In this document: positions 24,934 through 32,571 of the stretch, piece after piece
Position numbering within the stretch: position 1 is the stretch's first letter
Layout: the number at the start of each line of letters is the position of its first letter
NCBI GenBank assembly: GCA_900763705.1
Contig: CAAFLG010000019.1
Location: forward strand, 1-37,906
Source: an uncultured Oscillospiraceae bacterium
Lineage (GTDB): Bacteria > Bacillota > Clostridia > Oscillospirales > Oscillospiraceae
DNA: 37,906 bases
Direction: 5' to 3'
Made by a program: the position numbers and the translations under genes
Notes under the pieces: generated by a model
Database searches by the model: none
Seen by the model: the letters and a program-made list of their open reading frames with translations, nothing else
What the model was told of the DNA's origin: nothing

Positions 24934-25566
24934 TTGATCGGTCGGGCGAGGCAAAGCGTGCGCCGCGGCGTGCTCATGCATCGCGTGTCGCTGCCGCTCG
25001 CGGCTTTGGCGGCTTTTGTTGTGTTTGGTGTGATATTCGGTTATGTGCTTGCGCTGCGCTCTTCGCAGCGCGCGGGCGGAGAACTGGCGCGGTATTTTAC
25101 CGCCTATTTCTCCCTCGGCGCGCGGGAGTCCTTCTCTGCGCGGGCGCTGTGTGAAACGCTGGTGTGCTATTTCCGCGCGCCGGTGATCGTTTTCCTGCTG
25201 GGCTTTGCCTCCATCGGTGTGGCGGTGATCCCAGCGGTGTGCACGCTGCAGGGCTTTCTGCTCTCGTTTTCGCTCTTCAGCTTTTCCCTTGCGCTCGGGC
25301 GGGAAAATTTCCCGCTGCTGCTGGCGCTCTTTGCGCTGCGGCTTCTCGCGCTGCTGCCGTGTACGCTCGCGCTTGGCGCGGCAGCGATGGAAAAGTCGAG
25401 GGCGCTTCTGCTGCTCTCGCTGGGCGGCGGAGGAAAGCGTGCACGCGCGGTCACTTACGGCGGCGCGTACTGGTATCGCTTCGGCGTTTGTTGTGTGTGT
25501 TTGCTGCTTGCAGCGCTGATAGAACTGTGGCTTGTGCCGCAGTTTCTGCTGCTGGCGGCGCGTTGA
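24934..25566 (+). CDS. SpoIIM-like (stage II sporulation protein M) membrane protein
   Basis: This 210-residue protein starts at TTG 24934, preceded by AAAGGGGTGATC; upstream in-frame codons give a basic, unlikely extension. It has an N-terminal Arg-rich tail, a first helix (about 20-42), a soluble loop, and at least three to four more helices between residues 75 and 207. Size, topology and the position directly before xerD match spoIIM of Bacillus, which sits beside ripX/xerD. There SpoIIM scaffolds SpoIID and SpoIIP at the engulfing membrane. The resemblance is by layout, not strong motifs. Confidence 0.55.
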   Translation: MIGRARQSVRRGVLMHRVSLPLAALAAFVVFGVIFGYVLALRSSQRAGGELARYFTAYFSLGARESFSARALCETLVCYFRAPVIVFLLGFASIGVAVIPAVCTLQGFLLSFSLFSFSLALGRENFPLLLALFALRLLALLPCTLALGAAAMEKSRALLLLSLGGGGKRARAVTYGGAYWYRFGVCCVCLLLAALIELWLVPQFLLLAAR

Positions 25567-25594
25567 TATCAAAAAGAAAGGGGGGAGTGCATCC

Positions 25595-26479
25595 ATGGCA
25601 GATGAACTCAAGCATTATGAAGACTACCTTGCGCTGGAAAAGCACGCCTCCCAGAATACGCTCAGCTCCTATATGCGCGATCTGCACCAGTTCGAGGCGT
25701 ATCTTGCCGAGTTCCACCCCATGCCGCTGCCGCAGGTGACGCAGGAGGTCATCAGCGCTTACGTTGCATGGATGGGCGGCAAGGGTAAGTCCGCCGCCAC
25801 GATCACGCGATCCATCGCATCGATCAAGTCGTTTTATACCTACCTTCAGCTCTGCGGCGAGGTGGACGTCAACCCTGCAAAGGGTGTCGCAGCCGTGAAG
25901 GTGGAGCACAAATTCCCCGAGATCCTCACGGGCAAAGAAGTCGAGCTCTTTCTCGACCAGCCCCAGTGCGTGGACGCCAAGGGCTATCGCGACCACGCGA
26001 TGCTCGAGCTGCTGTACGCTACGGGCATCCGTGTTTCCGAGCTCATTTCCCTCAACGAGGACGACGTCAACCTCAGCGCGAGCTTTATCCGCGCGCAGAG
26101 CAAGGGCAAAGAACGCATCATCCCGCTCTATCCCGCCGCGGTCAAAGCGCTCGCACACTACATCCGGGAGGTTCGCCCGCAGCTTCTGGCCGATCCCGAG
26201 GAAGAGGCGCTGTTTGTCAACATGAACGGCGAGCGCATGAGCCGCCAGGGCTTCTGGAAGATCGTCAAGCACTATCAGGAGACCGCCGGCATCTCCAAGG
26301 ACATCACGCCGCACACGCTGCGCCATTCCTTTGCCGTGCACCTGCTGGAAAACGGCGCAGACCTGCGCTCCATTCAGGAGATGCTCGGTCATGCAGACAT
26401 TTCTTCCACGCAGATCTACACGCACGTTGTCAAAAAGCACCTCAAGGACGTCTATCAGAAGGCGCATCCGCGGGCATAA
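25595..26479 (+). CDS. xerD: Tyrosine recombinase XerD
   Basis: This 294-residue site-specific recombinase resolves chromosome dimers at dif. The SAM-like N-terminal domain (about residues 1-90) contains YLALEKHASQNTLSSYMRDL. The catalytic domain shows the full set Arg146 (TGIRVSEL), Lys172 (SKGKER), His240 and Arg243 (HTLRHS), His266 (LGHAD) and nucleophile Tyr275 (STQIYTH). Length and full conservation fit XerC/XerD rather than an integrase of a mobile element; no att repeats or cargo are nearby. The start was set at ATG 25595, after GGGGGGAGTGCATCC. A terminator follows. Confidence 0.92.
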   Translation: MADELKHYEDYLALEKHASQNTLSSYMRDLHQFEAYLAEFHPMPLPQVTQEVISAYVAWMGGKGKSAATITRSIASIKSFYTYLQLCGEVDVNPAKGVAAVKVEHKFPEILTGKEVELFLDQPQCVDAKGYRDHAMLELLYATGIRVSELISLNEDDVNLSASFIRAQSKGKERIIPLYPAAVKALAHYIREVRPQLLADPEEEALFVNMNGERMSRQGFWKIVKHYQETAGISKDITPHTLRHSFAVHLLENGADLRSIQEMLGHADISSTQIYTHVVKKHLKDVYQKAHPRA

Positions 26480-26489
26480 ATGAAATACG

Positions 26490-26522
26490 AAGGGCCGCTT
26501 CCGCAGGGGAGCGGCCCTTTTT
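26490..26522 (+). terminator. Terminator of xerD
   Basis: AAGGGCCGCT pairs with AGCGGCCCTT around a ten-base loop, followed by T residues. Confidence 0.88.
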
Positions 26523-26536
26523 GACGGCCTTACCCG

Positions 26537-26565
26537 TTGCATTTCGGACAAATGTTTGATATAAT
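26537..26565 (+). promoter_or_regulatory. Promoter of the ruvCAB operon
   Basis: TTGCAT (26537-26542), 17 bases, TATAAT (26560-26565). Confidence 0.75.
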
Positions 26566-26596
26566 TTCAAAATCAGTATCGTGGGAGGTGATGCGC

Positions 26597-27112
26597 ATGC
26601 GGATACTCGGTATCGACCCGGGCATCGCCATCGTAGGCTTCGGGCTGATCGAAGCCGACCGCGGGCAGACGAGGCTCCTCAATTACGGCGCGATCACCAC
26701 GCCTGCCGGGCTGCCGCTGGCGCGCCGCCTTGTGCAGATCGAGCAGGATATGGATGAGCTCATCGCGCAGTTAAAGCCCGATGCCATCGCGGTCGAAGAA
26801 CTGTTCTTTTCGAACAACATCACGACCGGCATCGCCGTGGCGCACGGCCGCGGCATTATTTTGTGCACTGCGGAAAAGAGCGGCGTGCCGCTCTATGAAT
26901 ACACGCCCATGCAGGTCAAGCAGGCGGTCGTGGGTTACGGCCTTGCCGAAAAAAGACAGGTCATGGACATGGTCAAAAGGTTACTCAAGCTCAGGGCTGT
27001 GCCGCGTCCCGACGACGCGGCCGACGCGCTGGCCATTGCCATCTGCCACGCGCGCAGCACCACGTCGCTTTTGAGCCGCGTCAGCGGCAGCGACGTCAAG
27101 CAGACCGTCTGA
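26597..27112 (+). CDS. ruvC: Holliday junction endonuclease RuvC
   Basis: This 171-residue RNase H-fold nuclease cuts Holliday junctions within the RuvABC complex. Acidic catalytic residues are visible as Asp7 (LGIDPG), Glu67/68 (VEELFF) and the Asp cluster 139-143 (RPDDAADA). Other family blocks are NNITTGIAVAHGRG and YTPMQVKQAVVGYG. The start at ATG 26597 has GGGAGG at proper distance; ATG 26591 is too close to it. It is the first gene of ruvC-ruvA-(small protein)-ruvB. Confidence 0.97.
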   Translation: MRILGIDPGIAIVGFGLIEADRGQTRLLNYGAITTPAGLPLARRLVQIEQDMDELIAQLKPDAIAVEELFFSNNITTGIAVAHGRGIILCTAEKSGVPLYEYTPMQVKQAVVGYGLAEKRQVMDMVKRLLKLRAVPRPDDAADALAIAICHARSTTSLLSRVSGSDVKQTV

Positions 27113-27132
27113 GCGGGAGAGAGGGAAAGCTT

Positions 27133-27729
27133 ATGTTTTATTATGTCAGCGGTACGGTCGCCCATGTGGAGCCGTACCTTGCCGTGATCGACTGCGGCGG
27201 CGTGGGCTACGCCTGCAAGACCACCAGTACGACGATCTCACAGCTCCAAGTGGGCAAAGCTGGAAAACTTTACACTTATTTGCACGTCGCGGAGGGTATT
27301 TTCGACCTCTACGGCTTTGCAACGCAGGGCGAGCTCGGGAGCTTCAAGCAGCTCATCGGCGTTTCGGGCGTTGGGCCGAAGGCGGCGCTTGCGATCCTTT
27401 CGGTCTGCACGCCGCAGGGACTGGCGATGGCCGTTATCACGGGCGATGAGAAAGCGCTCATCGCCGCGCCGGGCATCGGCAAGAAGATCGCCCAGCGCAT
27501 TATTCTGGAACTCAAGGACAAGCTTGCCAAGGAGCAGCAGGAGATCGGCATGCCCGCCGCCCCCGGCATTGTGGCCGGTGAGAAGAACAAAGCGGCCGAA
27601 GCCGCCGCCGCGCTCGCGGTGCTGGGCTACACGCAGCAGGATATCGCAGTGGCGATGAAGGGCATCGACGCGGAGAACCTGCCGCTCGAAGAGATCGTGC
27701 GGCAGAGCTTAAAGAAAATGGTAAAATAG
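27133..27729 (+). CDS. ruvA: Holliday junction helicase subunit RuvA
   Basis: This 198-residue protein has the RuvA three-domain form. The OB fold begins MFYYVSGTV. Tandem helix-hairpin-helix motifs follow (LIGVSGVGPKAALAIL and LIAAPGIGKKIAQRIILELK), then a flexible linker and the small C-terminal domain that touches RuvB (AAAALAVLGYTQQD...). It holds the four-way junction while RuvB pumps DNA. It starts 20 bases after ruvC with a GGGAGAGAGGGAAAG site. Confidence 0.97.
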   Translation: MFYYVSGTVAHVEPYLAVIDCGGVGYACKTTSTTISQLQVGKAGKLYTYLHVAEGIFDLYGFATQGELGSFKQLIGVSGVGPKAALAILSVCTPQGLAMAVITGDEKALIAAPGIGKKIAQRIILELKDKLAKEQQEIGMPAAPGIVAGEKNKAAEAAAALAVLGYTQQDIAVAMKGIDAENLPLEEIVRQSLKKMVK

Positions 27730-27741
27730 GAGAAACGATAA

Positions 27742-27900
27742 ATGAACGAGAATACAAAAGAAGCCGCCAAAAAAGGCATCACCTTTGGAACCTGCCTTGC
27801 AATGGTTATCTCTTATGCGAACTGGCATAGCGTGGGTTGGGCGATTGTACACGGCCTTTTGAGCTGGTTGTATGTGATTTATTTTGTGCTTGTGTATTGA
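27742..27900 (+). CDS. 52-residue membrane protein inside the ruv operon
   Basis: This small gene begins 12 bases after ruvA, following AGGAGAAACGATAA, and ends at TGA 27898-27900. The product starts with a charged head (MNENTKEAAKKG) and continues with a hydrophobic helix (about 13-25), a Trp/His-rich turn (NWHSVGWAIVHG, 27-38) and a second helix to the end (LLSWLYVIYFVLVY). I do not know a named function; small proteins with a GWAI-HG...SWLYVIY pattern occur in other Clostridia as far as I recall. The ribosome site, codon use and tight fit in the operon support it as real. Confidence 0.8.
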   Translation: MNENTKEAAKKGITFGTCLAMVISYANWHSVGWAIVHGLLSWLYVIYFVLVY

Positions 27901-27939
27901 GTGTTTTCCCGTTGGACGGAAGAAAAGGGATGTGACATT

Positions 27940-28995
27940 TTGAGCATTGATTTTGGAACCGACATTTATGAAGAGCCAATCGTGGCCAAGACCTTCCTGA
28001 GCGAAGACGCGCAGGAAGGTTCGCTGCGCCCGAAAACGCTCCGGGAATACATCGGACAGGAGAAGGCGAAGGGCAACCTCGCCGTCTTCATCGCGGCGGC
28101 GAAAAAGCGCGGCGAGTCGCTCGACCATGTGCTGCTGCACGGCCCGCCGGGCCTTGGAAAAACGACGCTTGCGGGCATCATTGCCCAGGAAATGGGCGTC
28201 AACATCCGCATCACCTCCGGTCCCGCCATCGAAAAGGCGGGCGATCTTGCGGCGCTTTTGACGAATCTGAACGAGGGGGATATCCTCTTTGTCGACGAGA
28301 TCCACCGCCTGAACCGCAGCGTGGAGGAGATCCTGTACCCCGCGATGGAGGACTATGCCATCGATATCATCGTCGGCAAAGGGCCAAGCGCGAACTCCAT
28401 CCGCCTCGACCTGCCGCACTTCACGCTCATCGGCGCGACCACGCGCGCAGGTCAGCTTTCCGCGCCGCTGCGCGACCGCTTCGGCGTCACGCTGCGCCTG
28501 GAGCTTTACACGCCGCAGGAGCTTTCGAAGATCGTCACGCGCTCGGCAGGCATCCTGAATGTTGCGATCGACCCGACGGGCGCGCTCGAGATCGCGCGCC
28601 GCTCGCGCGGCACGCCGCGTATCGCCAACCGCATGCTGCGCCGCGTGCGCGACTTTGCGGATGTGAAGGCGGACGGTATGATCTCGAGGGAAGTCGCGGA
28701 CGAGGCGCTCCGCGCGCTCGAGATCGACGATCTGGGGCTTGACCCCATCGACCACCGGATGATGTGCGCCATCATCGAAAACTACGGCGGCGGCCCGGTC
28801 GGCATCGAGACCTTGGCCGCGACCATCGGGGAAGAAGCGGTGACGCTGCTCGATGTGTACGAGCCTTATTTGATGCAGCTCGGCTTTTTGCAGCGCACGC
28901 CGCGCGGCCGCTGCGTCACGCGCAAGGCCTATGAGCATCTGGGCCTCTCCGTGCCGAAGAACATGGAGAAAGTGCCGGAACAGCTTAGCCTGTAA
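27940..28995 (+). CDS. ruvB: Holliday junction branch-migration ATPase RuvB
   Basis: The 351-residue AAA+ motor is complete: SLRPKTLREYIGQ at the start, Walker A GPPGLGKTTLAG, Walker B ILFVDEIHRL, sensor 1 IGATTRAGQLSAPLRDRFG with the arginine finger, sensor 2 RGTPRIANRMLRR, and the C-terminal winged helix (PRGRCVTRKAYEHLG). I chose TTG 27940, nine bases after AAGGGA. A GTG at 27901 directly after the previous stop has no ribosome site but would add 13 residues. Confidence 0.96.
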   Translation: MSIDFGTDIYEEPIVAKTFLSEDAQEGSLRPKTLREYIGQEKAKGNLAVFIAAAKKRGESLDHVLLHGPPGLGKTTLAGIIAQEMGVNIRITSGPAIEKAGDLAALLTNLNEGDILFVDEIHRLNRSVEEILYPAMEDYAIDIIVGKGPSANSIRLDLPHFTLIGATTRAGQLSAPLRDRFGVTLRLELYTPQELSKIVTRSAGILNVAIDPTGALEIARRSRGTPRIANRMLRRVRDFADVKADGMISREVADEALRALEIDDLGLDPIDHRMMCAIIENYGGGPVGIETLAATIGEEAVTLLDVYEPYLMQLGFLQRTPRGRCVTRKAYEHLGLSVPKNMEKVPEQLSL

Positions 28996-29052
28996 AGGCA
29001 ATTTACTTTATATAGTTTTGCGAATCTAAATTTAAGATGAGGAACAAATATT

Positions 29053-30399
29053 ATGGGAAAACTGTTTGGTACCGACGGGATCCGCGGCGTTGTCGGTGAA
29101 AATCTGACCGCCGATCTCGCATTCCGTACGGGCAAGGCCATCGCGGCCGTTCTGAAAGAGGAAAAGGGCAGAAAGCCGCTCATCACGATCGGCAAGGACA
29201 CACGCATTTCGTCCGATATGCTCGAAAGTGCGCTCATCGCGGGTATCTGCTCCGTTGGCGGCGATGTGATGCCGTTCGGCGTGCTGCCGACGCCGGCGGT
29301 CGCGTATCTCACCGTGCTCAAGGGCGCGGACGCGGGCATCGTCATCTCCGCCTCGCACAACCCCTATGAGCACAACGGCATCAAGGTCTTCAACGAGAAG
29401 GGCTACAAGCTGCCCGACGCCATCGAGGAGCAGGTGGAGGAGAAGATCCTTACCGACATCTATCCCGCCGCCACACACGGCGAGATCGGCGTGCTGCGCC
29501 ACGGCCTGCGCCAGTCGCGCGAGGCGTACATCGACCACCTCGCAGGCTCCATCGAGAGTGACCTTTCCGGCCTGCGCGTGCTCGTGGACTGCTCGAACGG
29601 CGCGTCGTCGGCAACGGCGCCGGAGCTCTTCGGCCGTTTCCGCTGCTTCTGCGACTTCATCCACCGCGAACCGGACGGCGTGAACATCAACGAGCGCTGC
29701 GGCTCAACGCACCTTGACGACCTTGCACAAAAGGTCGTCGCGGGCGGCTACGACATCGGCGTTGCCTTCGATGGCGACGCTGACCGCTGTCTGCTCGTCG
29801 ACGAGCAGGGCGGCGTTATCGACGGCGACAAGGTGCTTGCCGTCTGCGGCTCGGACATGAAGCGCCGCGGGAAGCTCTCGGGCGGCACGATCGTTGCGAC
29901 GGTAATGTCGAACCTCGGCCTTCACGAGTTTTGCCGCGAAAACGGCGTGGGTCTTGTCTGCACGAACGTTGGCGACCGCAACGTGCTTGAAAAGATGAAC
30001 GAGTGCGGCTACAAGCTTGGCGGCGAGCAGTCGGGCCATACGATCTTCTCTGACTTTGCCACCACCGGCGATGGTCAGCTCACGGCGCTGCAATTCCTCG
30101 ATGTGCTCGCGCGCAGCGGCAGGAAGGCGTCTGAGCTTGCGTCCGTCTGCCCGCAGTACCCGCAGGTGCTGCTCAATGTCGCCGTTTCGCATGAGCGCGG
30201 CGTGAAGGAGGGCATCATGGCGTCTGATGCGCTGCGCGACGCCATCGCGAAGGAAGAGGAAAAGCTGAACGGCGAGGGCCGCGTTCTCGTGCGTCCGAGC
30301 GGCACGGAAGCTCTCATCCGCGTGATGGTTGAGGCAAAAACAGAACAAATTGCCCTTTTGACGGCCGAGAATTTGGTCAATGTGATAAAGATGCTCTAA
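29053..30399 (+). CDS. glmM: Phosphoglucosamine mutase
   Basis: This 448-residue enzyme converts glucosamine-6-phosphate to glucosamine-1-phosphate for UDP-GlcNAc and peptidoglycan. It starts MGKLFGTDGIRG. The phosphoserine is Ser101 in ISASHNPYEHNGIK, the Mg2+ site is AFDGDADRC, the sugar-binding loop GGEQSGH, and the phosphate site RPSGTEALIRVM. ATG 29053 follows GAGGAA. No clear promoter is seen in the 57 bases after ruvB, so it may be read from the ruv operon, and no terminator separates it from sigH. Confidence 0.97.
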   Translation: MGKLFGTDGIRGVVGENLTADLAFRTGKAIAAVLKEEKGRKPLITIGKDTRISSDMLESALIAGICSVGGDVMPFGVLPTPAVAYLTVLKGADAGIVISASHNPYEHNGIKVFNEKGYKLPDAIEEQVEEKILTDIYPAATHGEIGVLRHGLRQSREAYIDHLAGSIESDLSGLRVLVDCSNGASSATAPELFGRFRCFCDFIHREPDGVNINERCGSTHLDDLAQKVVAGGYDIGVAFDGDADRCLLVDEQGGVIDGDKVLAVCGSDMKRRGKLSGGTIVATVMSNLGLHEFCRENGVGLVCTNVGDRNVLEKMNECGYKLGGEQSGHTIFSDFATTGDGQLTALQFLDVLARSGRKASELASVCPQYPQVLLNVAVSHERGVKEGIMASDALRDAIAKEEEKLNGEGRVLVRPSGTEALIRVMVEAKTEQIALLTAENLVNVIKML

Positions 30400-30434
30400 A
30401 ACCATTAGACTAAATACTAAATTTTCGTAAATAC

Positions 30435-30464
30435 TTGACAAAACATAAGCGCAGAAGGTATAAT
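30435..30464 (+). promoter_or_regulatory. Promoter-like sequence overlapping the sigH start
   Basis: TTGACA (30435-30440), 18 bases and TATAAT (30459-30464) are consensus. However, the -10 ends only two bases before the sigH ATG at 30467, and its AGAAGG neighbour doubles as that gene's ribosome site. Transcripts from it would start inside the reading frame. Confidence 0.55.
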
Positions 30465-30466
30465 GT

Positions 30467-31111
30467 ATGCAATATCATCAGAATGAGAGCCGCCATCCGG
30501 GTCTGGAAGGCTGCACGGACGAAGCACTGTGCACGATGGTAGCCGGCGGAGACAGGGAGGCCGAAGAGCTTCTTGTCACGCGCTACTACGGAACGGTGCG
30601 CGCCTGCGCGCGTCCGCTCTTCCTCGTCGGAGGCGATGGGGAGGACCTGATCCAAGAGGGCATGTTCGGTCTCATTCAGGCGATACGGGAGTACCGACCG
30701 GGCAAGGCAGCGTCGTTTCGCACCTTTGCGGATACCTGTATCCGCAACCGCCTGTTCTCCGCACTCCGCGCCGCTTCCCGCGGCAAGCATTATCCGCTGA
30801 ACGAATCCATATCCCTTGATACCCCTTTCTTTGACAGTACTTCTTACACCCCCGGTACTTTGGACCCCAGCCACACCGATCCCGAGCTTCTCATCGCAGA
30901 GCGGGACTATGTGGAAAGTCTTCTTGAAAGTACCCGCAAGCAGTTGTCCGAGTTCGAGGCGAAGATCTTAGGGTACTATTTGGAAGGCCTTTCCTGTCAC
31001 GAGATCGCAAAGGCCGTGGGTAAGTCCCCGAAGTCGGTGGACAACGCCGTGCAGCGCGTGCGCCGAAAGGCCGCGCGGCACATCATCTCCGGCGATATCA
31101 GCAAACGCTGA
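30467..31111 (+). CDS. sigH: RNA polymerase sigma-H factor (Spo0H-like)
   Basis: The 214-residue protein is a sigma-70-family factor. Region 2 is about residues 40-90: ARPLFLVGGDGEDLIQEGMFGLIQAIREY...KAASFRTFADTCIRNRL, with the core-binding and -10-recognition segments. Region 4 (about 155-205) has LSEFEAKILGYYLEGLSCHEIAKAVGKSPKSVDNAVQRVRRK, a helix-turn-helix. The sequence and length fit SigH, which drives transition-phase and early sporulation genes. ATG 30467 has AGAAGG eight bases upstream. The next in-frame ATG (30536) would cut into region 1.2/2, so if the overlapping promoter is used the start becomes a puzzle. Confidence 0.9.
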   Translation: MQYHQNESRHPGLEGCTDEALCTMVAGGDREAEELLVTRYYGTVRACARPLFLVGGDGEDLIQEGMFGLIQAIREYRPGKAASFRTFADTCIRNRLFSALRAASRGKHYPLNESISLDTPFFDSTSYTPGTLDPSHTDPELLIAERDYVESLLESTRKQLSEFEAKILGYYLEGLSCHEIAKAVGKSPKSVDNAVQRVRRKAARHIISGDISKR

Positions 31112-31151
31112 ACGCATATATTTTTTTCTGATTCAAAGAGAGGGTAAAATC

Positions 31152-31430
31152 ATGTACGAAGACAAGACTTTAGTTTGCAAAGAGTGCGGCAACGAGTTCG
31201 TGTTTACCTCCGGCGAGCAGGAGTTCTACGCTGAGCTCGGTTTCCAGAACGAGCCCCAGCGCTGCAAGGCCTGCCGCGACGCTCGCAAGAACGCTGCTCG
31301 TGGTCCCCGTGAGTACTTCACCGCAGTCTGCGCAGCTTGCGGCGGCGAGGCCAAGGTTCCCTTCGAGCCCAAGTCCGACCGTCCGGTCTACTGCAGCGAG
31401 TGCTTCGCCAAGATGCGCGCCGAGCAGTAA
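31152..31430 (+). CDS. Zinc-ribbon protein with two to three CxxC pairs
   Basis: The 92-residue protein has CKECG (about 9-13), CKACRD (about 38-43), CAACG (about 62-66) and CSECF (about 80-84), so two zinc-binding four-cysteine sites are likely. Proteins with the start TLVCKECGNEFVFTSGEQEFYAE-type occur widely in bacteria as probable zinc-ribbon proteins of unknown role, perhaps binding nucleic acid. The start has a GAGAGGG site. It follows sigH by 40 bases and is closed by a terminator, so the two may share a transcript. Confidence 0.85.
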   Translation: MYEDKTLVCKECGNEFVFTSGEQEFYAELGFQNEPQRCKACRDARKNAARGPREYFTAVCAACGGEAKVPFEPKSDRPVYCSECFAKMRAEQ

Positions 31431-31449
31431 TTCTTGTAACTGTCTGATC

Positions 31450-31484
31450 GAAAGACGTCCGCATTGCGGGCGTCTTTCTTTTTC
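31450..31484 (+). terminator. Terminator after the zinc-ribbon gene
   Basis: GAAAGACG-T-CCGC pairs with GCGG-G-CGTCTTTC around ATT, followed by a T-tract. Confidence 0.85.
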
Positions 31485-31517
31485 ACCGTGCCAATCCTTC
31501 TTTTTTCGCATTTCCTA

Positions 31518-31546
31518 TTGAAAAAGTGCGAAAAATTGGATAAACT
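31518..31546 (+). promoter_or_regulatory. Promoter of the DUF1858 gene
   Basis: TTGAAA (31518-31523), 17 bases, TAAACT (31541-31546). Confidence 0.65.
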
Positions 31547-31578
31547 ATCTGCATCGATTTTCACGGAGGTGAATCAAT

Positions 31579-31791
31579 ATGATCGAGATCACGCGCGAGA
31601 CCATCATCGGGGACATCCTTGATGTTGCGCCGCAGACCGCGCCGATCTTCTTTTCCATCGGAATGCACTGCTTGGGCTGCCCCAGCTCCCGCGGTGAGAC
31701 GGTGGAGGAAGCGTGCATGGTCCACGGGATCGATGTGGACAAGCTGCTGGCCCTCGTCAACGAAGAGGCCAACAAGCCCGTCGAAAAATAA
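31579..31791 (+). CDS. DUF1858-domain protein
   Basis: This 70-residue protein matches DUF1858: an N-terminal strand ITRETIIGDILDVAP, then FFSIGMHCLGCPSSRGETVEEACMVHGID and a C-terminal helix. Cys31 and Cys34 (CLGC) are the redox pair typical of this domain, often linked to hybrid-cluster or iron-sulfur proteins in anaerobes. It stands as a single gene between terminator-like hairpins with a strong GGAGGTGAATCAAT site. Function is unknown; a redox or cluster-associated role is inferred from the family. Confidence 0.88.
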   Translation: MIEITRETIIGDILDVAPQTAPIFFSIGMHCLGCPSSRGETVEEACMVHGIDVDKLLALVNEEANKPVEK

Positions 31792-31795
31792 GGAA

Positions 31796-31830
31796 AAGAC
31801 GCATACGGGCTTTCCCGTATGCGTCTTATT
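31796..31830 (+). terminator. Perfect 14-base-pair hairpin between the DUF1858 gene and trmK
   Basis: AAGACGCATACGGG pairs with CCCGTATGCGTCTT around CTTT. The run after it is ATTCGG rather than T-rich, so it may terminate weakly or instead protect or tune the trmK transcript. Confidence 0.6.
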
Positions 31831-31854
31831 CGGTCGAACGAAAGGAGAAGGGCA

Positions 31855-32571
31855 GTGAAAAACGAACGATTGCAGCTTCAGCCGCGTTTGCAATGCATCG
31901 CGTCTCTCGTGCAAAAGGGCGCGCGCCTTGCCGACGTTGGCACCGACCACGGATACCTGCCGGTGTACCTCTTGCAGGAGGGGACGATCGAGCGCGCCAT
32001 CGCCTCGGATATCAACGCCCTTCCGCTCGACCACGCGCGCGCGACGGCGGAAGAATACGGCGTGACGGAGAAGATCGATTTTCGCCTTTGCCCCGGTCTC
32101 GCCTTTATCCGCGCGGACGAGTGCGACACGGTTGCGATCGCCGGCATGGGCGGGGAGACGATCCTCGGTATCCTGGAGGCTGCGCCATGGACGCGCGACG
32201 GCGCGCACACGCTCATCCTGCAGCCGCAGACGAAGGTAGACCTGCTGCGCCGCTGGCTCTGCGAGAGCGGCTACCGTTTTTTCGAAGAAAAGCTCGTGCG
32301 CGACAAGGAACAGCTCTATGTCGTTTTCCGCGTTATAGGCGGGGATAAGCGCAGAGTGAGCGAGGCGGACGCGCTCACGGGCTTTCTGCTGGGCGATGAC
32401 CCGCTCTACGGTGAATACCTCGCGCAGCACCTTGCAAAGCTCCGTCGGGCCGCGCAGGGGCTTGCGGTCTCATCGTTTTCAGACAGGGGTGAGCGCATCG
32501 CGCATTTGCAGCAGCTTATCGAAGAGCTGGAGAGAAGAGAAAGGGAGTGGGCACATGGCAACCGTACATGA
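31855..32571 (+). CDS. trmK: tRNA (adenine22-N1)-methyltransferase TrmK
   Basis: The 238-residue protein starts at GTG 31855 after AAAGGAGAAGG. Its N-terminal Rossmann methyltransferase domain has the SAM loop LADVGTDHGYLPVYLL, the acidic ASDINALPL strand and the family motif IAGMGGETILGIL, then LQPQTKVDLLRRWL. The C-terminal part is a Leu/Glu-rich coiled coil, as in Bacillus TrmK (YqfN), which makes m1A22 in tRNA. It overlaps the Nif3-like gene by 17 bases, as yqfN-yqfO do in Bacillus. Confidence 0.95.
   Translation: MKNERLQLQPRLQCIASLVQKGARLADVGTDHGYLPVYLLQEGTIERAIASDINALPLDHARATAEEYGVTEKIDFRLCPGLAFIRADECDTVAIAGMGGETILGILEAAPWTRDGAHTLILQPQTKVDLLRRWLCESGYRFFEEKLVRDKEQLYVVFRVIGGDKRRVSEADALTGFLLGDDPLYGEYLAQHLAKLRRAAQGLAVSSFSDRGERIAHLQQLIEELERREREWAHGNRT

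Noticed and set aside
25595..26479. Tyrosine recombinase as an integrase of a mobile element
   Set aside because: Length and motifs fit XerD, it sits by a spoIIM-like gene as in Bacillus, and no att sites, cargo or composition shift are seen.
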